Part shown: positions 44,832 through 52,788 of the stretch, piece by piece
Position numbering within the stretch: position 1 is the stretch's first letter
Layout: each line of letters starts with the position of its first letter
From: JAHEME01 sp034435035
GTDB lineage: Bacteria; Chloroflexota; Anaerolineae; Aggregatilineales; UBA3940
Direction of reading: 5' to 3'
DNA length: 64,000 bases
NCBI GenBank assembly: GCA_034435035.1
Contig: DAOTXW010000081.1
Span: 124,001 to 188,000 of the forward strand
Notes under the pieces: model-generated
What the model was told of the DNA's origin: nothing
Seen by the model: the letters and a program-made list of their open reading frames with translations, nothing else
The model's database searches: none
Program-made: the position numbers and the translations under genes

Positions 44832-46079
44832 GTGGTGCTGAGTGCCATCAGCAACGAAGTAGGACCTTACCGGCTTGTTGAGGAGATTGGCCGGGGCGGC
44901 TCTGCTGTGGTCTTCCGGGCATTGCAGCAAGATACGGGCCGCGAGGTTGCGATCAAGCTGATGGCTGATGTCAGCTCCAGCCCTCAGCGCTTTCGCCAGC
45001 GTTTCTACCGTGAGGTTAGCATTGCCCGTGAACTTGATCACCCGAACATCCTGCCCCTGCTTGACTTCGGCGAGCATCAGGGCATGTTCTATCTCGTTAT
45101 GCCGTATGTACCCAAGGGAACACTTGCCGATCTGCTGAATCGCGGCGCTATTCTCAGCCCACAGCAGGCCGTCTTCGTCCTCAAGCAGATTGCCGGTGCG
45201 CTGGATTATGCGCACAGCCGGGCTATCATCCACCGTGATATCAAGCCGCACAACATCCTGATCCTGAGCACCCGGCAGGTTTGCCTGTCGGACTTCGGCA
45301 TCAGCCGGCTGATCGACGACTCGACGCGGCTTACGATGAACGAGGCCGTGCTCGGATCGCCCTCCTACATGAGCCCGGAGCAGGCCCGGAGCGCCCGGGT
45401 CGATCACCGATCGGATATCTATTCGCTGGGCACTGTGCTGTATGAATGCCTGCTGGGGCGGCTGCCTTACAGCAGCGGCACTGCCCTGGAGGCGTTATAC
45501 CAGCGCCTCAATACAGCCCCGCTTCCACCCCGTGAGATTAACCCGCTTTTCCCCGTCTCTCTTGAACGAGTCCTGCTGCGTGCCCTGAATAACGATCCGA
45601 ACAAACGCTTCCAATCGGCCGGTGCGCTGGTAGACAGCCTTCAGCAGGTGGTGGAGGCGCTGCCTCATCACCTCCAGGTGCAGAGGCTGGTAACACCCGA
45701 CCAGGTGAGCCGCTCCATGTCGCTGGTCAACCCGCCCCTGCAGGGCTTTCGCCCGGCACGTCGCGCCATCCGCATCCTCAATCTTAAATGGGCAGCCGTT
45801 ATCGCAATCGCAGCGCTGCTGCTGGGCCTATCGTCCTTCTATTTGGAGAGTCTTTTCACCGGCAATCTGGACTCACTGACACAGGGCGGGCCTCAGTGGA
45901 GCGAGTCTGCGGCTACGGCTCTGCCGCAGCCGCCTTCACGCGCCACCAGAATGCCCGACGGCAACCGACCTCCGGAGCAGGCTGGACAGACCCCGGAACC
46001 ATCGGTATTGCCGACACCCTCCCCTGCTCTGACTGTGGGGGGGAGCCCAACGCCTGCCCCTGCTGATCCGGGGAAGTGA
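44832..46079 (+). CDS. Transmembrane Ser/Thr protein kinase (PknB-like, no PASTA)
   Basis: A 415-residue Hanks-type kinase. Kinase domain 13-280: glycine loop EIGRGGSAVVF, Lys42 in VAIKLM, catalytic loop IIHRDIKPHN (Asp136), metal-binding SDFG (Asp154), GSPSYMSPEQ and SDIYSLGTVLYE. All catalytic residues are intact. A membrane helix is near 319-338, then a short extracytoplasmic Pro/Thr-rich tail of about 75 residues without PASTA repeats. GTG start at 44832 (or 44835), after GAGGAT. Flanked by two FHA proteins, it forms a phosphothreonine signalling unit inside the pilus cluster, perhaps controlling assembly. Confidence 0.9.
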   Translation: MVLSAISNEVGPYRLVEEIGRGGSAVVFRALQQDTGREVAIKLMADVSSSPQRFRQRFYREVSIARELDHPNILPLLDFGEHQGMFYLVMPYVPKGTLADLLNRGAILSPQQAVFVLKQIAGALDYAHSRAIIHRDIKPHNILILSTRQVCLSDFGISRLIDDSTRLTMNEAVLGSPSYMSPEQARSARVDHRSDIYSLGTVLYECLLGRLPYSSGTALEALYQRLNTAPLPPREINPLFPVSLERVLLRALNNDPNKRFQSAGALVDSLQQVVEALPHHLQVQRLVTPDQVSRSMSLVNPPLQGFRPARRAIRILNLKWAAVIAIAALLLGLSSFYLESLFTGNLDSLTQGGPQWSESAATALPQPPSRATRMPDGNRPPEQAGQTPEPSVLPTPSPALTVGGSPTPAPADPGK

Positions 46080-46292
46080 TCGGCATGCAGGCGCCTGCTG
46101 CCTGTTCCAGTGGCATCAGGGAGCAGAGGTACTATCGGCATGAGCTTCGATCCAGCTGCGGGCGTGATGTATCTGCATGTGCCGGCCGGCAGGCCGCCCG
46201 CCTCCGATACAGCGCAGAGAGGGGTTGGAACTTAATGGCGCTTGACAGAACTCCCGCCGGCTGTCTGAGAAGGACAGGCTGATCTTTTGGCA

Positions 46293-47255
46293 ATGGCTGA
46301 TCGGCACCGGGACGCACCCTCTATTACACTGGCTCTGTATTTGTTCAATCGATCCAGGCCTCTCATCCTGCGTGATATTGAGAAGATCTATGTCGGGTGC
46401 AGAGATCCGGGGTACATGGCGCCGACCATCGATCTGGCGCCATTCGAAGGGGCAAGTCTTGGTGTAGCGCGCAAACATGCGCTGATCATGCTGTCCGGCA
46501 ACCAGTGCACTGTCACGGACCTGGACAGTGCGACCGGCACCTGGCTCAATGGGAAGCCTCTGATCCCGTTTGAGCGTTATCCGCTGCGCAATATGGACGA
46601 ACTGCGTCTGGGTCAGTTTCGGATCCTCGTTCATCTGCGCGCTGCCCGATCCCCCCGCCACGATGCGCGAGCCTCCGCAAAGATTTTGCTTCAATCCTTA
46701 CGCGAAGGGCCTCTGACCCCGGAATGGTTGGCATCCAGCCTTGCTCCCTATCTGCAGGCAGTTGCCGAGCTGCAGCGAATCCGGGATGAGATACTCGGCA
46801 GAGAGCCGCTTGAAGTCGAAGTTGAGATGATCAGCCATAACAACCCGGTCAGTGTCCGCCTGAAGGGCGCCAGCGCTGCGCTGGATATTCTCCAGTCGGT
46901 GATCCTGAGCCAGGAAGCGCAGGAGCATTCAGCTTCGCGCGGCAGTCAGACACAGGCTGTGGGCCGCCAGCTCCCTGACGGCCCTGCCCCGCCAGACATT
47001 GAAGGGGCAGTTGAAGCCGATCAGTTGCCTGGGCCGGGAACCTGGCTGGTCTGGGGAAGGCGAGATAACCGTGACCGGCCGCAGGCGCTGCAGGAGCTCG
47101 AAATCCGCCTGGCGGGGCGTATTGTCAGCCATGTGGCACCGGGCCTCGCGGAAAACCTCCGAATCCCTTTCGTCGTCAGGCTCCTCCCGATCCTCGATAC
47201 GCTGATTCAGAGCGATATCCGGCTGATTGCCGACCGGGAAGACGAGGAAGTATGA
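46293..47255 (+). CDS. FHA-like protein with degenerate phosphopeptide site
   Basis: A 320-residue protein, paralogue of the FHA protein at 43742 but without the zinc ribbon. In its FHA domain (about 30-115) key residues are changed: the Gly-Arg reads YVGCRD (Cys36), the Ser reads GVARKHA (Ala59), and the Asn reads SATGTWLNG (Thr81); only His62 and the last Gly remain. It may bind without phosphate or serve as a structural partner. The C-terminal domain matches its paralogue (YLQAVAELQRIRDEILG, VSVRLKGASAALDILQ, VVRLLPILDTL). Start uncertain: ATG 46293 or TTG 46287; no strong ribosome-binding site. The 213 bases before it hold no credible gene. Confidence 0.75.
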   Translation: MADRHRDAPSITLALYLFNRSRPLILRDIEKIYVGCRDPGYMAPTIDLAPFEGASLGVARKHALIMLSGNQCTVTDLDSATGTWLNGKPLIPFERYPLRNMDELRLGQFRILVHLRAARSPRHDARASAKILLQSLREGPLTPEWLASSLAPYLQAVAELQRIRDEILGREPLEVEVEMISHNNPVSVRLKGASAALDILQSVILSQEAQEHSASRGSQTQAVGRQLPDGPAPPDIEGAVEADQLPGPGTWLVWGRRDNRDRPQALQELEIRLAGRIVSHVAPGLAENLRIPFVVRLLPILDTLIQSDIRLIADREDEEV

Positions 47256-47324
47256 CTGCTTCTTTGCCTGGAGGCTGCCCCGGTGTGCCTTCCCATCTTA
47301 CAGGCAAGAGTACCAACGGCAGGG

Positions 47325-47353
47325 TTGCCAAATCTCTGACCTCGTCATACACT
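47325..47353 (+). promoter_or_regulatory. Sigma-70-type promoter within the pilus/kinase cluster
   Basis: TTGCCA (47325-47330), 17 bases, TACACT (47348-47353); transcript start near 47360, about 77 bases before the ATG at 47437. It lies in the 181-base gap after the second FHA gene, so the last part of the cluster can be expressed separately. Confidence 0.6.
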
Positions 47354-47436
47354 GTGAACAGCAGTACCCGGATAGGCCTGACAGGTAGGGGAATGAAGTC
47401 GGCGGTCCCTGCCTCACTCATGATGAGCTTCAGGCA

Positions 47437-48084
47437 ATGGAACTGACAACAGGCAGTGCCAAGAGACCGAATACAGCCCTTATCCTGGGGCTGATGCTGC
47501 TGGGTGTGATCGTGCTCATTGTGTGCGTGGCGGGCGGGCTGTTGATCATGCGGAGCATGGGATCTGGCCAGGCAGAAGCGCCAACCCCTCCACCACCTGA
47601 ACTGGATGTTCCCACTGCACGCGAGGCCTATCCGCTGGCCGTTGAAGTAGCCCGGGCTGAGGATCCCGCAGCCAAACTGGCCAGTGGGGCCGGGGCATGG
47701 ACTCCGGTTATCACCACCGCCAACCTTCAGGCTGGACGTACTGGCTGGACTTTCCACTTCTATCTGCCTTCCAGGCAGGAGATGATCTGGGTGGTGGTGG
47801 GCCGGGGCGGCGGCGCACGCATCACACGCCGGGATCCATGGGTAACTCCGCCCTCGCTCCTGGATGATCAGGGCTGGCAGGTGGACAGCGGCGCGGCGAT
47901 GACGCTGGGCCTTCAGAACTGCCAGCCTGTGCTGGATGGCAACATCGAGGCGCAGGCGGAGGCTCGCCTGTCGCTCGCGGCAGCCAACCGCGCGCTTTTG
48001 TGGCAGCTTGCATTCACAGTCCCGGGTGATGCTGGCGCTGCCTGCCGGGTTAATGTGGATGCGACAACCGGCCAGGTGCGTTGA
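47437..48084 (+). CDS. Membrane-anchored protein of unknown function
   Basis: A 215-residue protein I do not recognise. A short basic N terminus is followed by one hydrophobic helix (about 13-38; LILGLMLLGVIVLIVCVAGGLLI), a Pro-rich linker (PTPPPPELDVP), and an extracytoplasmic domain of about 150 residues with beta strands ending in LLWQLAFTVPGDAGAACRVNVDATTGQVR. The last segment resembles the PepSY-type pattern where a final strand carries DATTG. Its layout, helix plus Pro linker plus outer domain, is the same as in the CpaB protein that follows. It has its own promoter and no clear ribosome-binding site. Confidence 0.7.
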   Translation: MELTTGSAKRPNTALILGLMLLGVIVLIVCVAGGLLIMRSMGSGQAEAPTPPPPELDVPTAREAYPLAVEVARAEDPAAKLASGAGAWTPVITTANLQAGRTGWTFHFYLPSRQEMIWVVVGRGGGARITRRDPWVTPPSLLDDQGWQVDSGAAMTLGLQNCQPVLDGNIEAQAEARLSLAAANRALLWQLAFTVPGDAGAACRVNVDATTGQVR

Positions 48085-48088
48085 GAGG

Positions 48089-48117
48089 TTTGCCGATGGT
48101 AAGTGATCTCGTATAAT
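48089..48117 (+). promoter_or_regulatory. Promoter of cpaB copy 2
   Basis: TTTGCC (48089-48094), 17 bases, TATAAT (48112-48117), a perfect -10. Transcript start near 48124, 53 bases before the ATG at 48177, with GAGGAG as ribosome-binding site. Confidence 0.65.
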
Positions 48118-48176
48118 ACAGGCTGTACAGGCATCTGCCTTTGGCCGTCTCACAATCGATCGAGGAGAACACCATA

Positions 48177-49358
48177 ATGGGCGCAGGCCGTGGCCGAAGA
48201 ACTGGGATCATCATTATTTTGCTCATCATCGTGGTGCTGGTCATCGGCATCGGGGTGCTGTTCGTCATGCAGGGTGTAGGCGGCGGGGCTGTGGGTGGAG
48301 CCGCCGCCCAGCCGACGGCCCCACCCCCCCCAACGGTGCCTCCAACCAGTAATGTCATTGTAGCTGCCCGCGATATCCCACGCGGGGCGCGCATCAGCGT
48401 ACAGGACGTCACCATCATGCCATGGCCTTTGCTGGCCGAAGCGCCGCCCCCTCCGGGTGCGCTGATCGTTGGCACCGAGGAGGGCATGCCCGGCCTTGAG
48501 CAGGTCGAGAACCGTATTGCCCGTGTTGATATTCTTAACGGGCAACCCGTTCTTGACTTCTTCCTCACTCCGGGTGATGAGCCTACCAGCCTGGCTGATC
48601 TTGGTTCGGATGCGGCGCTGCTCATTCCGTCCGGCCAGGTTGGGTATGCCCTGCCTATCACTCGTCTTTCCTCAGTGGCCTATGCACTGCGGGAAGGTGA
48701 CCACGTAGACCTGTTGATGTCCTTCCGCTTCGTCGATGTGGATGAGGATTTCCAGACCATCCTGCCCAGTGATGGGCTGATCATCACGGATAATCCTGAA
48801 CTTGCCGGGCTGGGGTTCCAGAATTTCGCCACCCAGGTCGGCCGCGAAGAGGAAGGGCCGTTTGGTACAACGCTCTGGGTAATCCCCAGCACCACGGACC
48901 CTGGCCAACGCCCGCGCCAGACCACCCAGCTGGTCATTGACAACGCAATGGTATTGCGTGTGGGCAACTGGCCGCTGTCTGACCTGAATGAGCCAATTGT
49001 TGTGACGCCCGCGCCGCCGCCCACCCAGGCCCCGGAAGGTGAACAAGCTCCCGAGGAAGTCCCGCCAACAGCTACCCCGATCCCCGAGCCGGATGTCGTC
49101 ACACTGGTGATGAGCCGCCAGGACGCGCTGGTGCTGAAATATGCACTTGAGACCGGAGCGATGATCGACCTGGTGCTGCGCAGCGCGCTTGACGATGATA
49201 TCAATGACATCGTGACCGATGCGGTGACCCTGCAGTATATCATCGACTTCTACAACGTTACCGTACCGCCGCGGCTGCCCGTCGCGCAGGACCCGCGCAT
49301 TGATGGCGCTACTACCGGCCCGACCGGTGAAACTGCGCCTGCTGAGACGGCACCGTAA
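48177..49358 (+). CDS. cpaB: CpaB/RcpC-type Flp pilus assembly protein (copy 2)
   Basis: A 393-residue paralogue of the protein at 42446-43657, similar along its whole length: N-terminal helix, Pro linker, SAF domain with VIVAARDIPRGARISVQDV, ITRLSSVAYALREGDHVDLLMSF, and VMSRQDALVLKYALETGAMIDLVLRSALDD, then LQYIIDFYNVTVPPRLPVAQDPRID. The start at 48177 follows GAGGAG; an earlier in-frame start is less likely. It has its own promoter. Two CpaB copies separated by a kinase/FHA block may serve alternate assemblies or a hetero-oligomeric ring. Extracytoplasmic, anchored by its N-terminal helix. Confidence 0.85.
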   Translation: MGAGRGRRTGIIIILLIIVVLVIGIGVLFVMQGVGGGAVGGAAAQPTAPPPPTVPPTSNVIVAARDIPRGARISVQDVTIMPWPLLAEAPPPPGALIVGTEEGMPGLEQVENRIARVDILNGQPVLDFFLTPGDEPTSLADLGSDAALLIPSGQVGYALPITRLSSVAYALREGDHVDLLMSFRFVDVDEDFQTILPSDGLIITDNPELAGLGFQNFATQVGREEEGPFGTTLWVIPSTTDPGQRPRQTTQLVIDNAMVLRVGNWPLSDLNEPIVVTPAPPPTQAPEGEQAPEEVPPTATPIPEPDVVTLVMSRQDALVLKYALETGAMIDLVLRSALDDDINDIVTDAVTLQYIIDFYNVTVPPRLPVAQDPRIDGATTGPTGETAPAETAP

Positions 49359-49361
49359 CCC

Positions 49362-49399
49362 TGGTCAAGAAGGCCATGGTGCGGTACACTCTGCCGCAC
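49362..49399 (+). promoter_or_regulatory. Promoter with overlapping inverted repeat before the 58-residue protein
   Basis: TGGTCA (49362-49367), 17 bases, TACACT (49385-49390). The -10 box opens the 9-base centre of a 6-base inverted repeat, GTGCGG (49379-49384) and CCGCAC (49394-49399). This arrangement equals that at 35512-35538 and suggests an operator on the -10 region. Confidence 0.45.
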
Positions 49400-49433
49400 G
49401 CATGACCCGGATCATGGACGTAAGGAGACAAGC

Positions 49434-49610
49434 ATGGCTGGTAAGAAGACTGGCGCGAAGAAGACGGTAGGTAAAGCCCGCAAGGGCGATACGCCCAAGG
49501 GTCTGATGCGACTGGTGTACGTCGAGAAGCCCAACGGCGCTTTCTCGCCGCGTCTGGAGCGCGTGCCGACCGCCGCCCCGGCTGCCGAAGCTGCCCCCGA
49601 GGCTTCTTAG
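49434..49610 (+). CDS. Small basic protein, 58 residues, unknown function
   Basis: A short gene with a very good ribosome-binding site (AAGGAGA, 6 bases before the ATG). The product has a Lys/Gly/Ala-rich N terminus (MAGKKTGAKKTVGKARKGD), a central hydrophobic stretch MRLVYVEKPNGAFSPRLERV and an acidic Ala/Glu/Pro tail. The Lys-rich part looks like a nucleic-acid-binding tail; the centre looks like two beta strands joined by a turn. Codon use matches the neighbours and a stem-loop follows, so it is probably expressed. I cannot name a family. A role with RNA, DNA or ribosomes is guesswork. Confidence 0.7.
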   Translation: MAGKKTGAKKTVGKARKGDTPKGLMRLVYVEKPNGAFSPRLERVPTAAPAAEAAPEAS

Positions 49611-49624
49611 CTCAGCCGCAGCCG

Positions 49625-49636
49625 GTTGATATCAAC
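49625..49636. repeat. 12-base perfect palindrome
   Basis: GTTGATATCAAC, 14 bases after the small gene's stop and 63 before the next gene's ATG. Could be a binding site for the epimerase gene or part of the transcript end; no other copy was noticed. Confidence 0.3.
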
Positions 49637-49645
49637 GTTCGGTCA

Positions 49646-49677
49646 GGCGCCTCATGCAGCGATGCGTGGGGCGCTTT
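49646..49677 (+). terminator. Stem-loop after the small basic gene
   Basis: Arms GCGCCTCATGC (49647-49657) and GCGTGGGGCGC (49664-49674) pair over 11 bases with two G-U pairs around a 6-base loop, followed by TTT. A likely, though modest, Rho-independent terminator. Confidence 0.5.
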
Positions 49678-49698
49678 GCTGTCCCGGAGGATCTACAG

Positions 49699-50670
49699 AT
49701 GAAAGCGCTGGTGCTGGGCGCAACCGGATTCGTCGGCGGGCATATCGCGCGGCAGGCAGCCGCCGCCGGCATGGCAGTGCGGGCGCTGCGCCGCCGTCCC
49801 GGGGCGGTTGGCGCGATCGACGATCTGGCGGTGGAGTGGCAGAGCGGCGACCTCGCCGACCTGGATAGCCTGGATCGAGCGATGCGCGGCTGCGACGTGG
49901 TCTTCCACGCAGCGGGCTACTATGCCCGGAATAACCACGCCATCCGCCCGGCGATGCAGCAGGCCGGGCGCGAGATGCGCGCCGTGCTGGAGGCAGCCGC
50001 CCGGGCTGGCGTGGGCCGGCTGATCTATACCAGCTCGCTCAGCACAATCGCCCGGCCCCCGGCCGGCGAGAAGCGCCTGGCCGATGAGCGTGACGTCTAC
50101 CTACCTGGCTCGGCGCCCAGCGCCTACTACGAAGCCAAATGGGTCATGGAGTGCGAGGCCCAGCGGGCCGCCGCACGGGGATTCCCGGTCGTGATCCTGA
50201 TCCCCACCGCCATCTACGGCCCCGGTGATGTTAAGCCCACAACCGGCGAAGTGATCGTGAAAGTCGCACGGGGTGCACTCCCCGTGGGCTTTGATGTGGA
50301 GACCAATGTGGTCGATGTGCGCGATGTGGCGGCAGCGCACCTGCGGGCCGTTGAGATCGGCGCGCCCGGCGAGCGCACGGTAATCGGCGGGCACAACATG
50401 ACCATCACCGAATCGCTGCGCATCATGGCCCGCGAGGCGGGAAAGCGGGAGCCGGTGCTGAGCCTCTCGCGCCCCGCTGCCATCCGCCTGATCGCGCTGG
50501 CGCGCATGCTCAGGCTGCCGGTTGCGGACCTGCTGTACGGCATCGAGCACTTTGGCCCGGTTAGCGGTCAGAAGGGCTGGGAGACTCTCGGCTTCACACC
50601 GCGGCCTTTTGAGGAGACAGTGCGGGAGGCGCTGGCCTGGTTCCGCGCCCATGGCTATCTGCCTGGCTGA
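49699..50670 (+). CDS. NAD-dependent epimerase/dehydratase (extended SDR)
   Basis: A 323-residue extended short-chain dehydrogenase. Nucleotide-binding motif LVLGATGFVGGHIA (residues 4-17), GDLADLDSLDRAMRGCDVVFHAAG, catalytic Tyr-x3-Lys in SAYYEAKWVME, and IPTAIYGPGD. It resembles dihydroflavonol-reductase-like and HpnA-like sugar epimerases, but the substrate is not clear. Start at ATG 49699 after CGGAGGA; the in-frame ATG 45 bases upstream is less likely. Cytoplasmic. It may stand alone, since terminator-like elements lie before it and the next gene has its own promoter. Confidence 0.85.
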   Translation: MKALVLGATGFVGGHIARQAAAAGMAVRALRRRPGAVGAIDDLAVEWQSGDLADLDSLDRAMRGCDVVFHAAGYYARNNHAIRPAMQQAGREMRAVLEAAARAGVGRLIYTSSLSTIARPPAGEKRLADERDVYLPGSAPSAYYEAKWVMECEAQRAAARGFPVVILIPTAIYGPGDVKPTTGEVIVKVARGALPVGFDVETNVVDVRDVAAAHLRAVEIGAPGERTVIGGHNMTITESLRIMAREAGKREPVLSLSRPAAIRLIALARMLRLPVADLLYGIEHFGPVSGQKGWETLGFTPRPFEETVREALAWFRAHGYLPG

Positions 50671-50725
50671 CGCGGCCCTCGCTGTCCACCCCCGGCTGCC
50701 GGGAGCGCAGGCAGGGGGAGTCAGG

Positions 50726-50731
50726 TATACT
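50726..50731 (+). promoter_or_regulatory. -10 box of a leaderless-type promoter
   Basis: TATACT, 7 bases before the ATG at 50739, so transcription would start at or one base before the start codon. The -35 region is poor. No ribosome-binding site is present before the ATG. Confidence 0.4.
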
Positions 50732-50738
50732 CTGGGGC

Positions 50739-51263
50739 ATGATCGGTTCCGATAGGGCTTCCTTCCAGCGCCGCGAATTCCTGCGGCTGCTGCTGACAGG
50801 CGGCGCAGCGAGCCTGCTGGCTGCCTGCCAGCGCACACCCGGCGAGGCCCCCCTCGCGACGGTGGCACCGACCCTCTCGCCCACCCTGGCTGCCACGCTG
50901 CCCGCACCTGCTGCCATCGACCCGCGCTACGTGCTGGATCATGACGCAGTCGGCTATGGGCCGCACCCGGCCGGCTGCGACCGCATCGGCATCCGGGGCA
51001 CGGTGCGCGATGTCGATGGGACGCCGCAGGCTGGCCTGATCATCCGGCTTTGGAGCCGCGATCCGGGCACGGCTTCTGCCCTGCAGACCGACGGCGATGG
51101 GCGCTACAGCGTTGACATCATCGGCTCGCCGACGGAGGCCACTTACCATCTGCAACTGAGCAGCTCAAGCGGTGAAATCCTGCTGAGCGATGTGATTGTT
51201 GCCCAGGCCATCCCCAGCTGCGATCTCAACCTGATGACTGTGGACTTCATCGCCGCGCCGTAG
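50739..51263 (+). CDS. Tat-exported lipoprotein with carboxypeptidase-regulatory-like domain
   Basis: A 174-residue protein. Residues 10-32 form a twin-arginine lipoprotein signal: QRREFLRLLLTGGAASLLAAC, with the lipobox Cys at about residue 31. A Pro/Thr/Ala-rich linker follows, then a small beta-sandwich (about 75-174; IGIRGTVRDVDGTPQAGLIIRLWS, TDGDGRYSVDIIG, YHLQLSSSSGEIL), as in the carboxypeptidase-regulatory or Cna-B-like folds. It would sit on the outer face of the membrane. Partner and function are unknown. It converges with the aminotransferase gene; 70 bases lie between. Confidence 0.75.
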   Translation: MIGSDRASFQRREFLRLLLTGGAASLLAACQRTPGEAPLATVAPTLSPTLAATLPAPAAIDPRYVLDHDAVGYGPHPAGCDRIGIRGTVRDVDGTPQAGLIIRLWSRDPGTASALQTDGDGRYSVDIIGSPTEATYHLQLSSSSGEILLSDVIVAQAIPSCDLNLMTVDFIAAP

Positions 51264-51333
51264 CCTGCTGCCGGCCTAGCCAGTAGAAAGCCCCGCGCGA
51301 ACAGCCTCCACGCCGCTTTGAATGAGAACCGGC

Positions 51334-52788
51334 TTATGCGCCGAGGCCGCCGCCCGGAGCCGCTCCCCGGGCGGATCTGCCGCGACGAAGCCCGTTCGCC
51401 GGAGTCTGACGTGGGGCAGAGCCGGCCGCCGGCTGGCCATTCCCCCCCGCGATCATCTTCAGCCCGTCGCCGGCCAGCGCACGCAGCTCCCGCAGGAAGC
51501 GGTTGACTTCCCGCACGGTGTTGTAGTGGGCCGCGCCCACCCGCACCATGCCACCCCGCTCCTCCCGGCCCAGCGTCTGCATGATCTCCAGCGCATAGTA
51601 GTTGCCGTTCCACACATAGATGCCCCGCTGTCCCAGCTCGGAAGCTACCCGGGAGGGACTCAGCCCCTTGACGGTGAAGATCACCGTGGGAACCCGGTCC
51701 CCCAGTTCCTCAGGGGCCCGGATCCCGACGACAGCGACGCCGGGGATGCGGGCCAGCCCATCCAGCAGGCGGCGGCTCAGGTCCTTCTCATACTCCTTGA
51801 TCGCCGTCAGAGCCAGCTTCAGGCGGCGGCGACGGCCCCGGTAGCCCTTAATCTGCCGGGCATATGGATCGCCGAATCGCTCACCGATCCAGTCCAGATA
51901 CTCTACAGCGGCCAGCGTGCCAGCAATCCCTTCATGATTCTTGGTCCCCGTTTCCCACCGTTCGGGCGCTGAATTAGGTGCCGGGCGCACCTTGTAGGCG
52001 GGGAGCGATTCCAGGTGCTCCTGCTTCCCGTACAGGATGCCCACGTGCGGGCCGAAGAACTTGTAGGCCGAGCAGACCAGGAAGTCACAATCCAGCGCCT
52101 GAACATCGATCGGGCCATGGGGCGCATACTGAACCGCATCCACGTAGGTCATGGCGCCCACCGCCCGCCCCATTTCGACGATCCGCTGCACGTCGTTGAT
52201 GGTTCCCAGCGCGTTGGAAGCGTATGCGCAGGCGATCAGCCGCGTGCGGGGGGTGATCTGGCGCTGCATGCCTTCCATATCCAGCCGCCCGGTGGCCGGG
52301 TCAAACTCTACCCAGCGCACTTTCAGGCCCTGGTCGCGGGCCATCAGCAGCCAGGGAGCGATATCGCCGTCATGATCCATCCGGGTGACAATGATCTGAT
52401 CACCGCGGCTAAGTGTCTGCCCGATGGCCCGGCTGACGCTGAATGTCAGGGTGGTCATGTTCGCGCCAAACACGATCTGGTCAGCAGAAGGCGCATTGAG
52501 CAGATCCGCCATGGCCACCCGTGCCTGGTGGATCATCTCATCCGTGCGCTGGCTGGTATGAAAGGCTCCGTGCTGGTTGCTGTTGGCGCGGATCAGATAG
52601 TCGCGCATGGCGTCCAGCACGCGATCGGGCACCTGCGTCCCCCCTGGATTGTCAAAGTAGATCGGGGTCAGCCCATTAACCTTCTGTTTCAGGGCCGGGA
52701 AGCGACGGCGGATGGCAGCGAGATCCAGGTGACCAGACCGGGCGCGGCCAGATGCCGCGGGCTTGGTGGGAGAGGCCGTGAGTGTCAT
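51334..52788 (-). CDS. Cysteine-desulfurase-like class V aminotransferase
   Basis: A 484-residue PLP enzyme of the cysteine-desulfurase-like group. Seen: YFDNPGGTQVPDRVLDAMRDYL at the N terminus, FGANMTTLTFSVSRAIG, DHDGDIAPW, VDAVQYAPHGPIDVQAL (PLP-binding Asp) and the Schiff-base lysine in CSAYKFFGPHVG. I do not see the mobile-loop active-site cysteine of SufS or NifS, so it may act as a lyase or on another amino compound. The last 45 residues are Gly/Arg/Pro-rich and look like an added tail. Start ATG 52788 after AAGGAG. Runs alone between convergent and divergent neighbours. Confidence 0.8.
   Translation of the reverse strand: MTLTASPTKPAASGRARSGHLDLAAIRRRFPALKQKVNGLTPIYFDNPGGTQVPDRVLDAMRDYLIRANSNQHGAFHTSQRTDEMIHQARVAMADLLNAPSADQIVFGANMTTLTFSVSRAIGQTLSRGDQIIVTRMDHDGDIAPWLLMARDQGLKVRWVEFDPATGRLDMEGMQRQITPRTRLIACAYASNALGTINDVQRIVEMGRAVGAMTYVDAVQYAPHGPIDVQALDCDFLVCSAYKFFGPHVGILYGKQEHLESLPAYKVRPAPNSAPERWETGTKNHEGIAGTLAAVEYLDWIGERFGDPYARQIKGYRGRRRRLKLALTAIKEYEKDLSRRLLDGLARIPGVAVVGIRAPEELGDRVPTVIFTVKGLSPSRVASELGQRGIYVWNGNYYALEIMQTLGREERGGMVRVGAAHYNTVREVNRFLRELRALAGDGLKMIAGGNGQPAAGSAPRQTPANGLRRGRSARGAAPGGGLGA

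Noticed and set aside
46076..46282. 68-codon frame between kinase and second FHA gene, and a TTGACA at 46242
   Set aside because: The frame has low-quality composition and no ribosome-binding site; the TTGACA has no -10 box 16-18 bases downstream.
47176..48153. 325-codon minus-strand frame
   Set aside because: Covers the promoter and gene at 47437-48084, which has a membrane helix, linker and promoter; this frame has no features of a protein family.
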